DNA of 64,000 nt from Leptospirales bacterium (GCA_019694655.1 JAIBBN010000006.1:109360-173359); one strand, 5' to 3'. Numbered from the stretch's first letter, positions 43,154 through 52,773 are shown. Translations and numbers: made by a program. The notes: a model not told the origin generated them from the sequence alone.

Positions 43154-43867
43154 CTACGCCGCAGCGCTTGCGCCCTGCAGCGCGCTTCGCAGCCGCCTGG
43201 CATCGCTGCGACTCAAGTTGCGAAATGCAATTCCACAACCGTCGGCATCGATACGCACCAGACCGGCATCCAGAGCAAAACTTTCGCCGCCCAGATCAAA
43301 CTGCAATTTCAGCGACGCTCCCGGCGATAGCCGACCTGCGTCCCATGCGACATAAACGCCGCGATCGCTGGCGTCGCGCATAACAACCGACTGGCCTTCC
43401 ACCCGTACAGGAAATTCTACCGGTACGCGTCGCTGAAAGCGCCAGCCTCGAGGATACATGCGCAGGTAGGGAGCGGCTATATCGCGTCTTACAAAAACAA
43501 AGATCGCCGCGATAGCCGCACAGGTTTCGAGCAGTGCAACCAAATTGTAACGCGAAACAGCGGTCGAAAGTGCGTAGATATTGTAGAGAATCAATAGCAC
43601 CCCGAAGACCAGGAAGGAGTACCAGCCCCAGCGTTTTACGCGGAGCAGTCCGATCCCTACCGGAATGGCCAGTACCATCAAAGCCAGTTCTATTAGATTA
43701 AGACGACTGAGTATTTTGATCGGGTATTGCGGCGGTATCAGGAGATGATAGGAAACAGCAAGGTAATTGAATAGAGGCAACAACAACAGGATCAGACCCG
43801 AGATCAGCAGCGATCGGGGCATCTTCATTCTGCGGCGGCGATCAGATGGCAAAGCGGTTTGGCTCAT
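43154..43867 (-). CDS. Membrane protein with C-terminal PilZ domain
   Basis: 237 residues from the ATG at 43867. Four hydrophobic segments occupy roughly residues 17-38, 57-75, 83-103 and 112-128. The C-terminal PilZ domain shows RFQRR (RxxxR) and DASDRGVYV (DxSxxG), with later strand GLVRIDADGCGIAFRN. It should respond to c-di-GMP at the membrane. The same N-TM/C-PilZ layout is common in leptospiral proteins. The gene diverges from the NHL lipoprotein gene (171-base gap with a GGCAACGG/CCGTTGCC hairpin at 43988-44023). Confidence 0.85.
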   Translation of the reverse strand: MSQTALPSDRRRRMKMPRSLLISGLILLLLPLFNYLAVSYHLLIPPQYPIKILSRLNLIELALMVLAIPVGIGLLRVKRWGWYSFLVFGVLLILYNIYALSTAVSRYNLVALLETCAAIAAIFVFVRRDIAAPYLRMYPRGWRFQRRVPVEFPVRVEGQSVVMRDASDRGVYVAWDAGRLSPGASLKLQFDLGGESFALDAGLVRIDADGCGIAFRNLSRSDARRLRSALQGASAAA

Positions 43868-44077
43868 TTCCAGTCCATCAGGCGGCAAAGCGCGACAATC
43901 TGTCAAGAATGAGCGGCAAATTGCGCTCCCGGGCGACGTTCAAGTCTGAGCCAAAAAATCAAAAGTGATTCAAAAATTTTTGAGAAGGGCAACGGCCCAA
44001 ATCGTAGATTCCCTGCCGTTGCCATACGCAGGAATTGCTACGAAGCGCGTGCAGGCAAGGCTACACGGAGTGACAAT

Positions 44078-46942
44078 GTGAAGCTTGAACGATTAACCTG
44101 GCCAGTACTGGCCTTCCTGGCCTTAGCCAACTGTCTAGGCATTTCCAACCCCCTGGACGGAACAGAGGACGAAGGCGTTAGCCCGCTGGCGTGGCTGCTT
44201 GCAGCAGCGCCAGCCGCTGTACCGGGACAAATACCCGGTTTCGATCCGGCCAACCCGCAGCAAATGACCTCGCAGTATGTTGTCGCTGAACAGGGCGCCA
44301 CACTCTACCTGAACAACGAAGTCCAGCTTCATATTCCGCCTGGCTCGCTGGAAGAGGACACCTTAATCGAGATTCGCAAACTTGAGACCCCCACTGCTGC
44401 GCCCATGCAGGGCTTCCATGACCTGGGACAGGCCTACGAATTGCTGCCCTCCGGGACGACCTTTGATCCCGCAAATCCCGCAACGCTGCAGATCCGCTAC
44501 AACGCTGTCGCGATGGCCGATGCCTCCCTCGATCCGCAACTGAGCGAGGTCATGTACTACAATGAGGAGAATCAGAGCTATATTGGCGTGCCCAACTACG
44601 TCGATGTATCGAACGGGACTATTACGGCCGAGGTGACGCACTTTACACAATACATCCCCGCGGCCCTCGGTTATCAGGCCGCGAGCACCGCTCCCAGGAT
44701 AGTGATATTGGATACATTCCCCGCTACGCCGGTCGCTGGCGCCCCGCTATATGTTCGCGTACGCGTTGAACAGGGCACGCCGCAGCCGCTTGGGGCAATC
44801 GCTGAAGTAAATCTTACTTATCAACGTCTGCTGGGAGGCGCCTCTGCACCAGTAACAGTCGAGATGCAGCCTATTGAAGGTGCGGACCCTGCACTTGCGG
44901 GTTCTACCCTCGCGGAAAGATTTCGCGAAAACGTGTACGGCTACATGATCCCCGCCTCCGTGTGGGCGAGCGATCCATGCACTGCGGGGCAAGTCGGCGC
45001 AGGCCCTGAGCTGTCGCTACAGGTTTCGGCGCTGGACAATGTCAATCGCACGGCGAGCTCGGCCTTCCCCCAGAATATTAATCAGATATTGATTCCGGGC
45101 ACCGCAGGTTTACATTCCAGGCAGGACGATTCAGCTCTGCCAGCTATGCGACCGCCACCAATCACTGCCGGCTTCTACCGGACTTATCAGCTAACTGCGC
45201 AATTTCGGAATGCTTGCGGCGGCCCCGCTGCCGGAACCAAAGCCATGGCAGTTGAGCAAAACCAGATCGTTCCTTTCCCAATTGCACCGGGCGCTGCACC
45301 GGAACAGCAGAATCGGGCGATCGCCAATCCCGCGTACAATACTATTACCGTGCTTGGCAGGCAGGCTGGGGACTACAGCCTGCTCGTGAACTACACGGCA
45401 ATGGATGCTCCTTTTCTCGCCATCAAAATTCTCCCCGGCCAAATCAAGACCATTCAAGTGCTTGATACGAATGGCGCGGTTCCGGCAGGTCCGATTGTAG
45501 TATATGGACGGGACACCTACGCAATGGACGCACGAGGCGTGGATGCCTACGGAAACTACATACCCATTCTACCATCGTCCTGGAATATTGATGCAGCCGG
45601 CGGCGCCGTTGACGCGAACGGTGTTGTATCTACTTCGAACAATCCAGTAATCGCAAATGTAAGCGCTACGCTTGGCGCAAAAACCTCGCCGGCGGTGCAG
45701 CTCAACATTATTCCGCGCTTCAGGGTCACTGCAAATGTGACGGGCCTGGTTGGCACGGCGAGACTCTCCGTAGATGGCAATCCCGAACCGGCAACAATCA
45801 ACGCCGATGGCGTTTATCCGCTAACTGGCTGGGCGGCAAACTATGCGCAGGTAACAGTTGGATCGGCCCTGAATCCCTTTATGGGCGCCTGCAATGGAGA
45901 GGTTGCGATGGTGGTCGATGCAGATCTCACTGTCCCGGTTCGGTGTGTTCAAATCGTAAGCGGCAACGTCTACTCTGCAACGCCTCCGGTCATACCGGCC
46001 AATGCAAAGGCAATTACGGCCGCTGGCGCTCCCTCGGCTGGAGCGATCAATGGCGTCGGTGGCGCCGCTCGATTTCATCATCCGAATGGCGTAACAACGG
46101 ATGGTCGCTATATCTACATCGCTGACCAGCTAAACCATGCCATTCGTCGCTATGACACCAGAACAGCAATTGTGGACACCTTAGCTGGCGCTTCTTATAC
46201 CTCAGGTTCATTGAATGGCCCAGCCCTCGGAGCTCGCTTCAATGAGCCTTACGGAATCACGACCGATGGATCCAATCTATTCGTGACGGAGATCGGCGGG
46301 CACACGGTGCGAAAGATTGACCTGTTTACTCGCCAGGTCAGCACCGTAGCAGGAGTTGCCGGCTCGCCTGGAATTACGGACAATACAAACGTGGGTGCAC
46401 AATTCAACCAGCCGCGAGGGATCATTACAGACGGCGCCTATCTATATGTTGCCGATCTAAACAATCATGCTGTGCGACGCATCAATCTGGCGACGCAATA
46501 TGTGGATACCCTGGTCGGCACTATCGGTCTAGCCGGGGACGTACTCGGAACGGGTGCGACAGCTCGTATCTATCAACCGCAGTCGCTGGCAACAGACGGA
46601 TCACGGATCTTTCTGGCGCATGGCGGCGGAAGTATCAGTTACTCCATTCGTCAGATCGATCCTGCGACCAGAGCACTGACTGCCTTTGCGGCTACCGGCG
46701 AACCAAGCCTGGCATTTGGAGCAATCACGTATGCCGGCGGAATATTGTACATGGCGCAATATACTGGCGCAAGCGACGGCGGCGGGCCGCTCTATCGTCT
46801 GCGAACAACGGATGCAAGCGGATCGCCGGTAGGATTCCTGGGTACGGATCCCATTGCCAACGACATCTACGGGCTGACATTTGACGGCAACCGTCTCTAC
46901 GCTGCGGAATGGCGGCTCCACCGGTTGCATTTCATTCAATAG
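44078..46942 (+). CDS. Large lipoprotein with NHL repeats
   Basis: 954 residues. The start is a GTG with CGGAG upstream. The leader ends in LALANC and is followed by a VSPLAWLLAAAP hydrophobic block. Residues ~65-200 hold a ZU5-like beta domain (LHIPPGSLEEDTLIEIRKL). The middle (~210-600) has Ig-like repeats. The C-terminal part carries NHL-type blades (GVTTDGRYIYIADQLNHAIRR, GITTDGSNLFVTEIGGHTVRK, GIITDGAYLYVADLNNHAVRR, SLATDGSRIFLAHGG). It is probably a surface protein with protein- or sugar-binding propeller. The base composition appears more A+T-rich than its neighbours. A strong terminator follows. Confidence 0.85.
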   Translation: MKLERLTWPVLAFLALANCLGISNPLDGTEDEGVSPLAWLLAAAPAAVPGQIPGFDPANPQQMTSQYVVAEQGATLYLNNEVQLHIPPGSLEEDTLIEIRKLETPTAAPMQGFHDLGQAYELLPSGTTFDPANPATLQIRYNAVAMADASLDPQLSEVMYYNEENQSYIGVPNYVDVSNGTITAEVTHFTQYIPAALGYQAASTAPRIVILDTFPATPVAGAPLYVRVRVEQGTPQPLGAIAEVNLTYQRLLGGASAPVTVEMQPIEGADPALAGSTLAERFRENVYGYMIPASVWASDPCTAGQVGAGPELSLQVSALDNVNRTASSAFPQNINQILIPGTAGLHSRQDDSALPAMRPPPITAGFYRTYQLTAQFRNACGGPAAGTKAMAVEQNQIVPFPIAPGAAPEQQNRAIANPAYNTITVLGRQAGDYSLLVNYTAMDAPFLAIKILPGQIKTIQVLDTNGAVPAGPIVVYGRDTYAMDARGVDAYGNYIPILPSSWNIDAAGGAVDANGVVSTSNNPVIANVSATLGAKTSPAVQLNIIPRFRVTANVTGLVGTARLSVDGNPEPATINADGVYPLTGWAANYAQVTVGSALNPFMGACNGEVAMVVDADLTVPVRCVQIVSGNVYSATPPVIPANAKAITAAGAPSAGAINGVGGAARFHHPNGVTTDGRYIYIADQLNHAIRRYDTRTAIVDTLAGASYTSGSLNGPALGARFNEPYGITTDGSNLFVTEIGGHTVRKIDLFTRQVSTVAGVAGSPGITDNTNVGAQFNQPRGIITDGAYLYVADLNNHAVRRINLATQYVDTLVGTIGLAGDVLGTGATARIYQPQSLATDGSRIFLAHGGGSISYSIRQIDPATRALTAFAATGEPSLAFGAITYAGGILYMAQYTGASDGGGPLYRLRTTDASGSPVGFLGTDPIANDIYGLTFDGNRLYAAEWRLHRLHFIQ

Positions 46943-46989
46943 GCAACTTGTTCGCAAAGGGCTCCTGTAGATCTGCGAGGGGAGCGAAA

Positions 46990-47026
46990 GAGCCCGCACC
47001 GTTTCCGGTGCGGGCTCCTTTTTCCT
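46990..47026 (+). terminator. Strong rho-independent terminator
   Basis: A perfect 12-bp stem (GAGCCCGCACCG, TTTC loop, CGGTGCGGGCTC) followed by CCTTTTTCC. It ends the NHL lipoprotein transcript. Confidence 0.9.
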
Positions 47027-47110
47027 AAGCGGGACATCATCTTCGGCACAATCAAATCTTTGACCATTTTTACTATTGACTGGGGCAAAGGATTGTCCGG
47101 CCCCCCCTGC

Positions 47111-48046
47111 ATGATCAATATTGACCGCCGTCGCCAGGCTGCGATTGCCCTCGCCCTCTGGGCTGCAGTCTGCTGCGCTGCGCCCTTCCTTGTGTCTCCG
47201 CTGGGCGCCAGGCCGCTGCACGAAAATGAGATCTCGGTTCGGCTGCAGTATGAGGAACTTCGTCAACGAAGTTATCTATTTGCGGCGCAGGACGCTCAGC
47301 TCAGATCCTATGGCTACCTTCCTGGATCGGTTTCCGGGGACCAAAGCTACTCCACGCCGCTGGCGTTTGGCTATGGTCTGAGCGATCAATTTGAACTTGG
47401 CTTCAAGGCAAAAACCTATACCCTGGAAAACCCGCGCCGGACCGTTGCGCTTTCATCGTTCTATCCGGCGGCATCCCTGGGCTATGGCCGCATCGAGACC
47501 AGGGAATTTGAACTCTATGGCGCTTACCACTGGCAGTTGAGCGATGCCCTGTACCTGAGCGCGGCAGTGGGTCCTATCTTTCGCAGAATTGATAGCCATG
47601 CTGCAGCAAGTTTCGAATCTTCCTTCAGCGAAGAACAAACACGGGCTTTTGGCGCGGTCGCAGCCATTTCTCTGGAAGTACAGCCTTCGCCGCTCTTCTA
47701 CCTGCGCGCTACCGGACGCTGGTATCGCGCATCCGGACTGTGGCGATACAACAATTCATTTGCGTCAGGCAACTATGCCGCAACATCGTATTCGGGCGAG
47801 GGCGATCGCGCGCGCATCATTGGGACCTCGCTGGGCGCCGAAATTGGAATTCAGGCCTCGGACAATATTACCTTTTTCATTGCACAAACCTATAGCAATC
47901 AATCCTTTCAGGTAAATCACTTCAACGTAGTATCCTTTCCAGGCAGCACGGGAGTTCCGGATTCGGCAAGGATTGCACTGGGGCGTGTCGGCGTGCAACA
48001 GGATGACCTTCGCGAGACTGGGCTCGGGGTCGAATTCCGCTTTTGA
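47111..48046 (+). CDS. Predicted outer-membrane beta-barrel protein
   Basis: 311 residues from ATG 47111. Signal peptide AAIALALWAAVCCAAPFLVSPLGA precedes a mature part made of alternating strands and ending in F (GVEFRF), as in outer-membrane barrels. The aromatic girdle is rich (YGLSDQFELGFKAKTY). It belongs to no family I can name. It follows the terminator after the NHL gene and lies 82 bases before gpmA. Confidence 0.65.
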   Translation: MINIDRRRQAAIALALWAAVCCAAPFLVSPLGARPLHENEISVRLQYEELRQRSYLFAAQDAQLRSYGYLPGSVSGDQSYSTPLAFGYGLSDQFELGFKAKTYTLENPRRTVALSSFYPAASLGYGRIETREFELYGAYHWQLSDALYLSAAVGPIFRRIDSHAAASFESSFSEEQTRAFGAVAAISLEVQPSPLFYLRATGRWYRASGLWRYNNSFASGNYAATSYSGEGDRARIIGTSLGAEIGIQASDNITFFIAQTYSNQSFQVNHFNVVSFPGSTGVPDSARIALGRVGVQQDDLRETGLGVEFRF

Positions 48047-48128
48047 ATCGGGAAGACTTGCCAGGGTTCGGCCCTCGTCGTCCCCAATCCCGCTTGCCAG
48101 CGCAGCAAGGCCCCGCTGATAGTTGGCC

Positions 48129-48827
48129 ATGCACAAGCTCGTACTGATTCGCCATGGCGAAAGCGTCTGGAATAAGGAAAACCTCTTCACCGGCTGGACC
48201 GATGTGCCGCTATCAGAGAAGGGCGTCTCCGAAGCGATGGAGGCCGGCCGTCTGCTGAAAGCAAAGGGTTTCAGCTTTGATCTGGCCTTCACCTCGCGCT
48301 TGAAGCGCGCCATCAAGACGCTCTGGCTGGCGCTGGAGGAAATGGATGAGATGTGGATTCCGGTGCGTCACAACTGGCGCCTGAATGAGCGTCACTACGG
48401 CGCTCTACAGGGACTGAACAAAGCGGAAACCGCGAAGAAGTACGGCGAAGAGCAGGTACATATCTGGCGCCGCAGCTTTGATATTTCGCCGCCGGCGCTG
48501 GAGAAGAGCGACAAGCGCTATCCAGGTCACGAAGCCAAATTCGCCGATCTGAAGGCAGAGCAACTGCCGCTGACAGAAAGCCTGAAGGACACGATCGCAC
48601 GATTTCTGCCGGCCTGGCACGAAGACATCGCACCGGAAATCAAAGCCGGACGCCGCGTCATCATTGCCGCCCACGGCAATAGCCTGCGCGCCCTGGTCAA
48701 GTACCTCGACAAGATCAGCGACGAGGAGATCCTGAACCTCAACATTCCTACCGGCAGCCCGCTGGTCTATGAGCTGGACGACGCGCTTCAGCCCATTCGA
48801 AACTACTATCTCAAGGATGCTGGTTGA
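48129..48827 (+). CDS. gpmA: 2,3-bisphosphoglycerate-dependent phosphoglycerate mutase
   Basis: 232 residues. The phosphohistidine motif [10 protein letters not shown] is at the N-terminus and the second catalytic histidine in [15 protein letters not shown] is near residue 180. It interconverts 2- and 3-phosphoglycerate in glycolysis. I use ATG 48129; the TTG two codons earlier is not needed. It overlaps the next lipoprotein gene (TGATG). Confidence 0.95.
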   Translation: MHKLVLIRHGESVWNKENLFTGWTDVPLSEKGVSEAMEAGRLLKAKGFSFDLAFTSRLKRAIKTLWLALEEMDEMWIPVRHNWRLNERHYGALQGLNKAETAKKYGEEQVHIWRRSFDISPPALEKSDKRYPGHEAKFADLKAEQLPLTESLKDTIARFLPAWHEDIAPEIKAGRRVIIAAHGNSLRALVKYLDKISDEEILNLNIPTGSPLVYELDDALQPIRNYYLKDAG

Positions 48828-49384
48828 TGCTGTCGCGCCGGCCCGGCATCACCGCGGTCGGCGCCGCTATAGCGGCATGGATCTGGATCGGCTGCGCCCC
48901 ACTGTCTGTTTTTGTGAACGACCGTCCGGATGCAAATCAGGAGCAGGTCGCAGGGAACCATGCGACGGCAGCGGGCGAGCAGCCCTTCTTTGTGCGCTAC
49001 AGTTCCAGTACGCAGACGATCGAAATTGTTGAGGATCAAATTCGTCATACCTTGCGCCACGAGGCCTTTGACAACCCCGCCAGTCCGGTCCCTGCCTCCG
49101 TGCAGTTGCAAACGCGGCGCGCTACGCTCAACGCCGCACAGCGACAGGCGCTGGTCGCAACCATTCGCGACTCGGGATTTCTGGATCTGGGCCCCTCCTA
49201 TGGCGCCGCCGAGGGCGAACGCTACTACCCCTATCGCCTTGAAGTCAATCTCGATGGGCGCGCCAACAATGTGCTCTTTCGCAGCAACCCGGCCTTTGAA
49301 CGCGCGCCGCAGGCTTTTTCCCGGATCGAAGCAGCCTTAACCGAGCTGCTTGGCAGCATCCATGACTGGCGCGCAGACCGCTGA
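48827..49384 (+). CDS. Lipoprotein of unknown function
   Basis: 185 residues. The leader (RPGITAVGAAIAAWIWIGC) ends in a lipobox IGC. The mature part holds mixed strands (PYRLEVNLDGRANNVLFRSN) and a C-terminal helix. Family unknown. Its ATG overlaps the gpmA stop, indicating co-translation. Confidence 0.65.
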   Translation: MLSRRPGITAVGAAIAAWIWIGCAPLSVFVNDRPDANQEQVAGNHATAAGEQPFFVRYSSSTQTIEIVEDQIRHTLRHEAFDNPASPVPASVQLQTRRATLNAAQRQALVATIRDSGFLDLGPSYGAAEGERYYPYRLEVNLDGRANNVLFRSNPAFERAPQAFSRIEAALTELLGSIHDWRADR

Positions 49385-49476
49385 TAGCTGCGTCAACGCA
49401 ATGAGACTTTTCTGGACAGGCTGCTGGCCCTGGCACAACTGACCGGCAGCCAGAAACAGGAAATCTGCGCACTCCA

Positions 49477-51291
49477 ATGAAGACTTTGCTGCAAATCTCA
49501 CGCCTGAAAAAGTCCTACGGCGCACGCTTGCTTTTCGAGGATGCTACCGTATCTTTTCTGGAGCGCGAAAAACTTGCAGTCATCGGCCGCAATGGCGCCG
49601 GCAAATCAACCTTGTTTCGAATCCTGACAGGCCAGGAAGATGCGGATGCGGGAGAAGTGATTCGCAGTCGCAATTTGCGCCTGGCCTATCTGGAACAAAA
49701 GGATCCCTTTCAACCGGAAGAGACGGTGCTGGGTTTTCTGCAACGCTACAGCGGCGCAGAGGCCTGGCGCTGTGGCAAGGTAGCCGGACGTTTTGCGTTG
49801 AAGGGCGCCGACCTTGAAAAACGCATCGGCGATTTGCCCGGCGGACGACAGATGCGCGTCAAGCTGAGCGCGTTATTGCTGGGCGAGCCCAATCTGCTGT
49901 TGCTTGATGAACCAACCAACTACCTGGACCTGGGGACGCTGTTGTTGCTGGAACGATTCCTGGCCGGCTACTCCGGCGCCGCTCTGGTGATTTCTCACGA
50001 TCGCGAGTTTCTCAAGCGCAGCACTGAAGCCACCCTCGAAATCGACGACGGAGGCATGTACTACTTTCCTGGAGAACTCGAGGACTACTTTGAGTTCAAA
50101 GAACAAAGACGCGAGGAGCTGGCGCGACAGAAGCGCAATGTCGAGGCGCGACGCCGCGAGATTCAGGACTTTGTCGATCGTAACCGGGCCAAGGCCAGCA
50201 AAGCGCGCCAGGCGCAGTCGCGCTTGAAAATGCTTGAGCGCCTGAGTCCAATCGAAATCAAGCACCGCACGCGCAACGTAGAAATGAAGCTGCCTGCGAC
50301 CCGGCCGCGCAAGGGCCGGGTCCTGAGCATCGAGGCTCTATCCATAGGCTATGCGGAGCGGACGGTAGCCGAGGAAATTAGCCTCGAATTGAGCGGAAGC
50401 GTGCGCCTGGCGGCTCTGGGCGACAACGGCGCCGGGAAAACGACCCTCTTGCGCACCTTATCCGGTCTCCTGCCGCCTCTATCCGGGAAAATGCGGTGGG
50501 TGGACGGGCTTCGCATTGGCTACTACGCACAGCATGTCTACCAGGCGATCAATCCAGAGGCAAGCGTCATCAGCGCCATTGAAAGCATGGCCGCACCAGG
50601 CGTCTCCCCGCAGCAGGCGCTGGATATGGCCGGCGCATTTTTGTTCTCCGGCGACGATGCCAAAAAATCCGTAGCCCTGCTTTCCGGCGGCGAGCGCGCC
50701 CGCGTCGCCCTGGCCGGTCTCTTACTTGGTCGCTACGATGTCTTACTGCTCGATGAACCAACCAACCACCTTGACTTTGATACGGTGGAGGCCCTGGGTC
50801 TGGCGCTGGCTCATTATCCCGGCGCCATCATCTTTGTGAGTCACGATCGAACCTTTGTTTCACTGGTCGCCACGCAGATTCTGGAAATTGCCGGCGGCCG
50901 CGCGGCGCTCTACCCGGGGACCTATCCGGAGTATGTGTTTGCCGCCGAGCAACGTCTTGCTGCGGAATCGGAAGGCGTCGAAGCGGCTGCAGCGCCGGCG
51001 GCTCAGGCTGCGGCTCTCCGGCCGGCTGACAACGCGCGCGACGGACATGAAATGCGCAAGGCGCAGAAGCAGGAACGGTCCCGGAATCAGAAGGAGCTCG
51101 CTGAACTGGAGCGCTCCATCGCGCGCCTCGAACAGGAACGCGCTGGCATCCATGATCGCCTTGCCGGCGGCGCATTTTCACAAGAGGAAAATACGCGGCT
51201 GGCCGCATTGAACGCCGAGTTGGAAAAGAAGGAAAGCCGCTGGCTGGAACTGGAAGGTCGAAACGTTGCGCCCGATGCTGCCAAATCCTAA
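49477..51291 (+). CDS. ABC-F ATPase (second paralogue)
   Basis: 604 residues with two ABC domains, an Arg-rich linker (RQKRNVEARRREIQDFVDRN, residues ~214-233) and a C-terminal coiled coil. Walker A sites: GRNGAGKST and GDNGAGKTT. Signatures: LPGGRQMRVKLSA (degenerate) and LSGGERARVALAG. Walker B: LLLDEPTNYLD, LLLDEPTNHLD. It is a ribosome-associated ABC-F protein, different from the Uup-like gene at 22371. A degenerate first signature may alter ATP handling. A 327-base region with a mini-ORF lies downstream. Confidence 0.92.
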   Translation: MKTLLQISRLKKSYGARLLFEDATVSFLEREKLAVIGRNGAGKSTLFRILTGQEDADAGEVIRSRNLRLAYLEQKDPFQPEETVLGFLQRYSGAEAWRCGKVAGRFALKGADLEKRIGDLPGGRQMRVKLSALLLGEPNLLLLDEPTNYLDLGTLLLLERFLAGYSGAALVISHDREFLKRSTEATLEIDDGGMYYFPGELEDYFEFKEQRREELARQKRNVEARRREIQDFVDRNRAKASKARQAQSRLKMLERLSPIEIKHRTRNVEMKLPATRPRKGRVLSIEALSIGYAERTVAEEISLELSGSVRLAALGDNGAGKTTLLRTLSGLLPPLSGKMRWVDGLRIGYYAQHVYQAINPEASVISAIESMAAPGVSPQQALDMAGAFLFSGDDAKKSVALLSGGERARVALAGLLLGRYDVLLLDEPTNHLDFDTVEALGLALAHYPGAIIFVSHDRTFVSLVATQILEIAGGRAALYPGTYPEYVFAAEQRLAAESEGVEAAAAPAAQAAALRPADNARDGHEMRKAQKQERSRNQKELAELERSIARLEQERAGIHDRLAGGAFSQEENTRLAALNAELEKKESRWLELEGRNVAPDAAKS

Positions 51292-51618
51292 ACGCCTGCG
51301 TACCTGACTGGCAATATCGCAGAGTCCACTTTTTGGCAAGTCCTGGTTGACAATTTTTCCTGGCCCATCATCGTTCTGTCAGCCAAAAGGAGGTGATCCG
51401 CGCATGAGTGATAGTAGTAGTCGCTTGAAAATGACCGGTGAGGTGGCTGAGCGGTAACGCCAGGCCCTTCGTGCAATAAGCTGGCTTAAGGCTTACTGCA
51501 ATACCATCAGACCACCGGCCCGCATAGCCCCCTGAACTGGTCACTCAAGAGGGCGCACTGCAAAGGCGCAGCAGCTATGCCGGGTCACCCTCCTTCGCGC
51601 ACTTCAGACTCGCCTGAG
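51292..51618 (+). other. Structured stretch with a possible small RNA or leader
   Basis: The gap between the ABC-F gene and the convergent propeller-type gene holds a TTGACA -35-like hexamer (51347-51352) with a poor -10, an extended ribosome-binding site with a mini-ORF (see 51404-51457), then hairpins. CCGGTG (51435-51440) pairs with CACCGG (51513-51518). GCAATAAGC (51473-51481) pairs with GCTTACTGC (51491-51499) with one mismatch. A GGCTGAGCGGTAACGCC segment resembles a tRNA D-arm, but no T-arm or acceptor closing is present. It could be a small RNA gene, a leader or a degraded tRNA. Confidence 0.4.
51404..51457 (+). CDS. 17-codon mini-ORF with a full-length Shine-Dalgarno sequence
   Basis: MSDSSSRLKMTGEVAER. 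The sequence AAAAGGAGGTGATCC (51385-51399) complements the 3' end of 16S rRNA over about 14 bases, with GGAGG ten bases from the ATG. This is the strongest ribosome-binding site I saw in the window, stronger than those of its long neighbours. The product could be a leader peptide or a tiny protein. Alternatively the stretch is structural RNA and the ORF accidental. Past the TAA the same frame continues for 25 codons with helix-like character (RQALRAISWLKAYC). Confidence 0.45.
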   Translation: MSDSSSRLKMTGEVAER

Positions 51619-52773
51619 CTAGAAGCCTGGCTTGTAATACGAGGCCAGGGCCAGGCCATTGCCGCCAGCCGTCACCGCAGTGGTAGACGCCAGGCTGAGG
51701 ACGCTGCCGAAATTCAAGACCTGGATTTGCGCTCCATTCAGGACGTAGATATGCAGACCTTGCGGATCCATTCGAATCGTCGTTGGCGCCCCGCCGACGT
51801 TTAATGATTTTGTAAGATCCGGCGTCAGCGACAGGCCGCTGGCGCTTCGCGGAATAGCCATGATCAATGAATTGCTTGCCTGGTTGGCAAACTCATAACC
51901 CGCCAGCGGCGAATGAGCCAGCGAAGAAAAACCGTTAAGAATTCCGGCAAGCGAAATGGTTCCAATCGTACTCCCGTTCAACGGCGCCGTAGCATAGGGC
52001 CCTGAGCCAGGCGTGGAAAAAGCGGCGTAGATATTCTGGCCGGCAGGATCAGTGGTCAGATCATTTGCGCCGCTTCCGCTGAACACGCTGGAAACGCCAA
52101 CTTGATTGAGCGCCGGTACGCTGGCGTCCACGGTGAAGATCTGTGCTGCGGGATTGGCGCCGGTGGAAAGCCCGTACAGGAAGGCGCCGCTGGGATGCAG
52201 GGCGATGATGTTGGCGCCTGACGCCGTGAGAAATTTATTGCAGGTCCCCAGTGCGCCGCTGCGAGTATCGCAGACCATTTCACCGCCAGCGCCGGAAGTG
52301 ACCGCGGCCACATATCGATTGAGCGGATCGAAGGCAATGCTGGAAGGTGCAGAGAGCAATTGTGCATCCGAGCGATCGAAAGTCAAATCGCCAGTTTGCG
52401 GATTGACGCGATAGAAGTACAGAGCCTGCGGACCCAGGCCGGCTGCCGCCAGCATCGTCCCCGATGGACTTACAGCCATCACGGTTACGCCCGAAAGCGT
52501 GGCGGCGACGACCGGGCTGGCAAGCGAGCCATCGGCCGCGATACTGGAACGCATGATCTGGCTGCCGCCGCTATTGGAAAAATAGAGATACTTCGCCTGT
52601 CTGCTTACCAGAATCGAAAGCAAACCCATCGCCGAGCAGGTAGGGTCTGCGTCGGAGCAGATACCCGACCTGCATTGCAGAATAGCGACGCAGATCAGAA
52701 TTGCGCAAATAGATTGGCGCAAGCAAACGATGCAAGCTTGGATCCGGGCGCCGCTGGCGGTCTGCATTTCCAT
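51619..52773 (-). CDS. Seven-bladed propeller lipoprotein (lactonase-like)
   Basis: 384 residues. The leader ends in ILQC (Cys 34), and the mature start C-x4-C-x3-DPTCS-x4-L matches the lipoprotein at 41157. The body shows YVTN/lactonase-like repeats (SPSGTMLAAAGLGPQALYFY, HPSGAFLYGLSTGANP, DPAGQNIYAAFS, DPQGLHIYVLNGAQIQVL). It is envelope-anchored; catalytic lactonase residues cannot be confirmed, so an adhesive or binding role is as likely. It is convergent with the mini-ORF region. Confidence 0.78.
   Translation of the reverse strand: MEMQTASGARIQACIVCLRQSICAILICVAILQCRSGICSDADPTCSAMGLLSILVSRQAKYLYFSNSGGSQIMRSSIAADGSLASPVVAATLSGVTVMAVSPSGTMLAAAGLGPQALYFYRVNPQTGDLTFDRSDAQLLSAPSSIAFDPLNRYVAAVTSGAGGEMVCDTRSGALGTCNKFLTASGANIIALHPSGAFLYGLSTGANPAAQIFTVDASVPALNQVGVSSVFSGSGANDLTTDPAGQNIYAAFSTPGSGPYATAPLNGSTIGTISLAGILNGFSSLAHSPLAGYEFANQASNSLIMAIPRSASGLSLTPDLTKSLNVGGAPTTIRMDPQGLHIYVLNGAQIQVLNFGSVLSLASTTAVTAGGNGLALASYYKPGF

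Noticed and set aside
51430..51520. A tRNA-Ser/Leu-like gene suggested by GGTGAGGTGGCTGAGCGGT and a D-arm-like loop
   Set aside because: No T-arm sequence (GGTTCGAATCC-like) and no seven-base acceptor closure follow; the anticodon arm cannot be placed. Retained only as a structured region.
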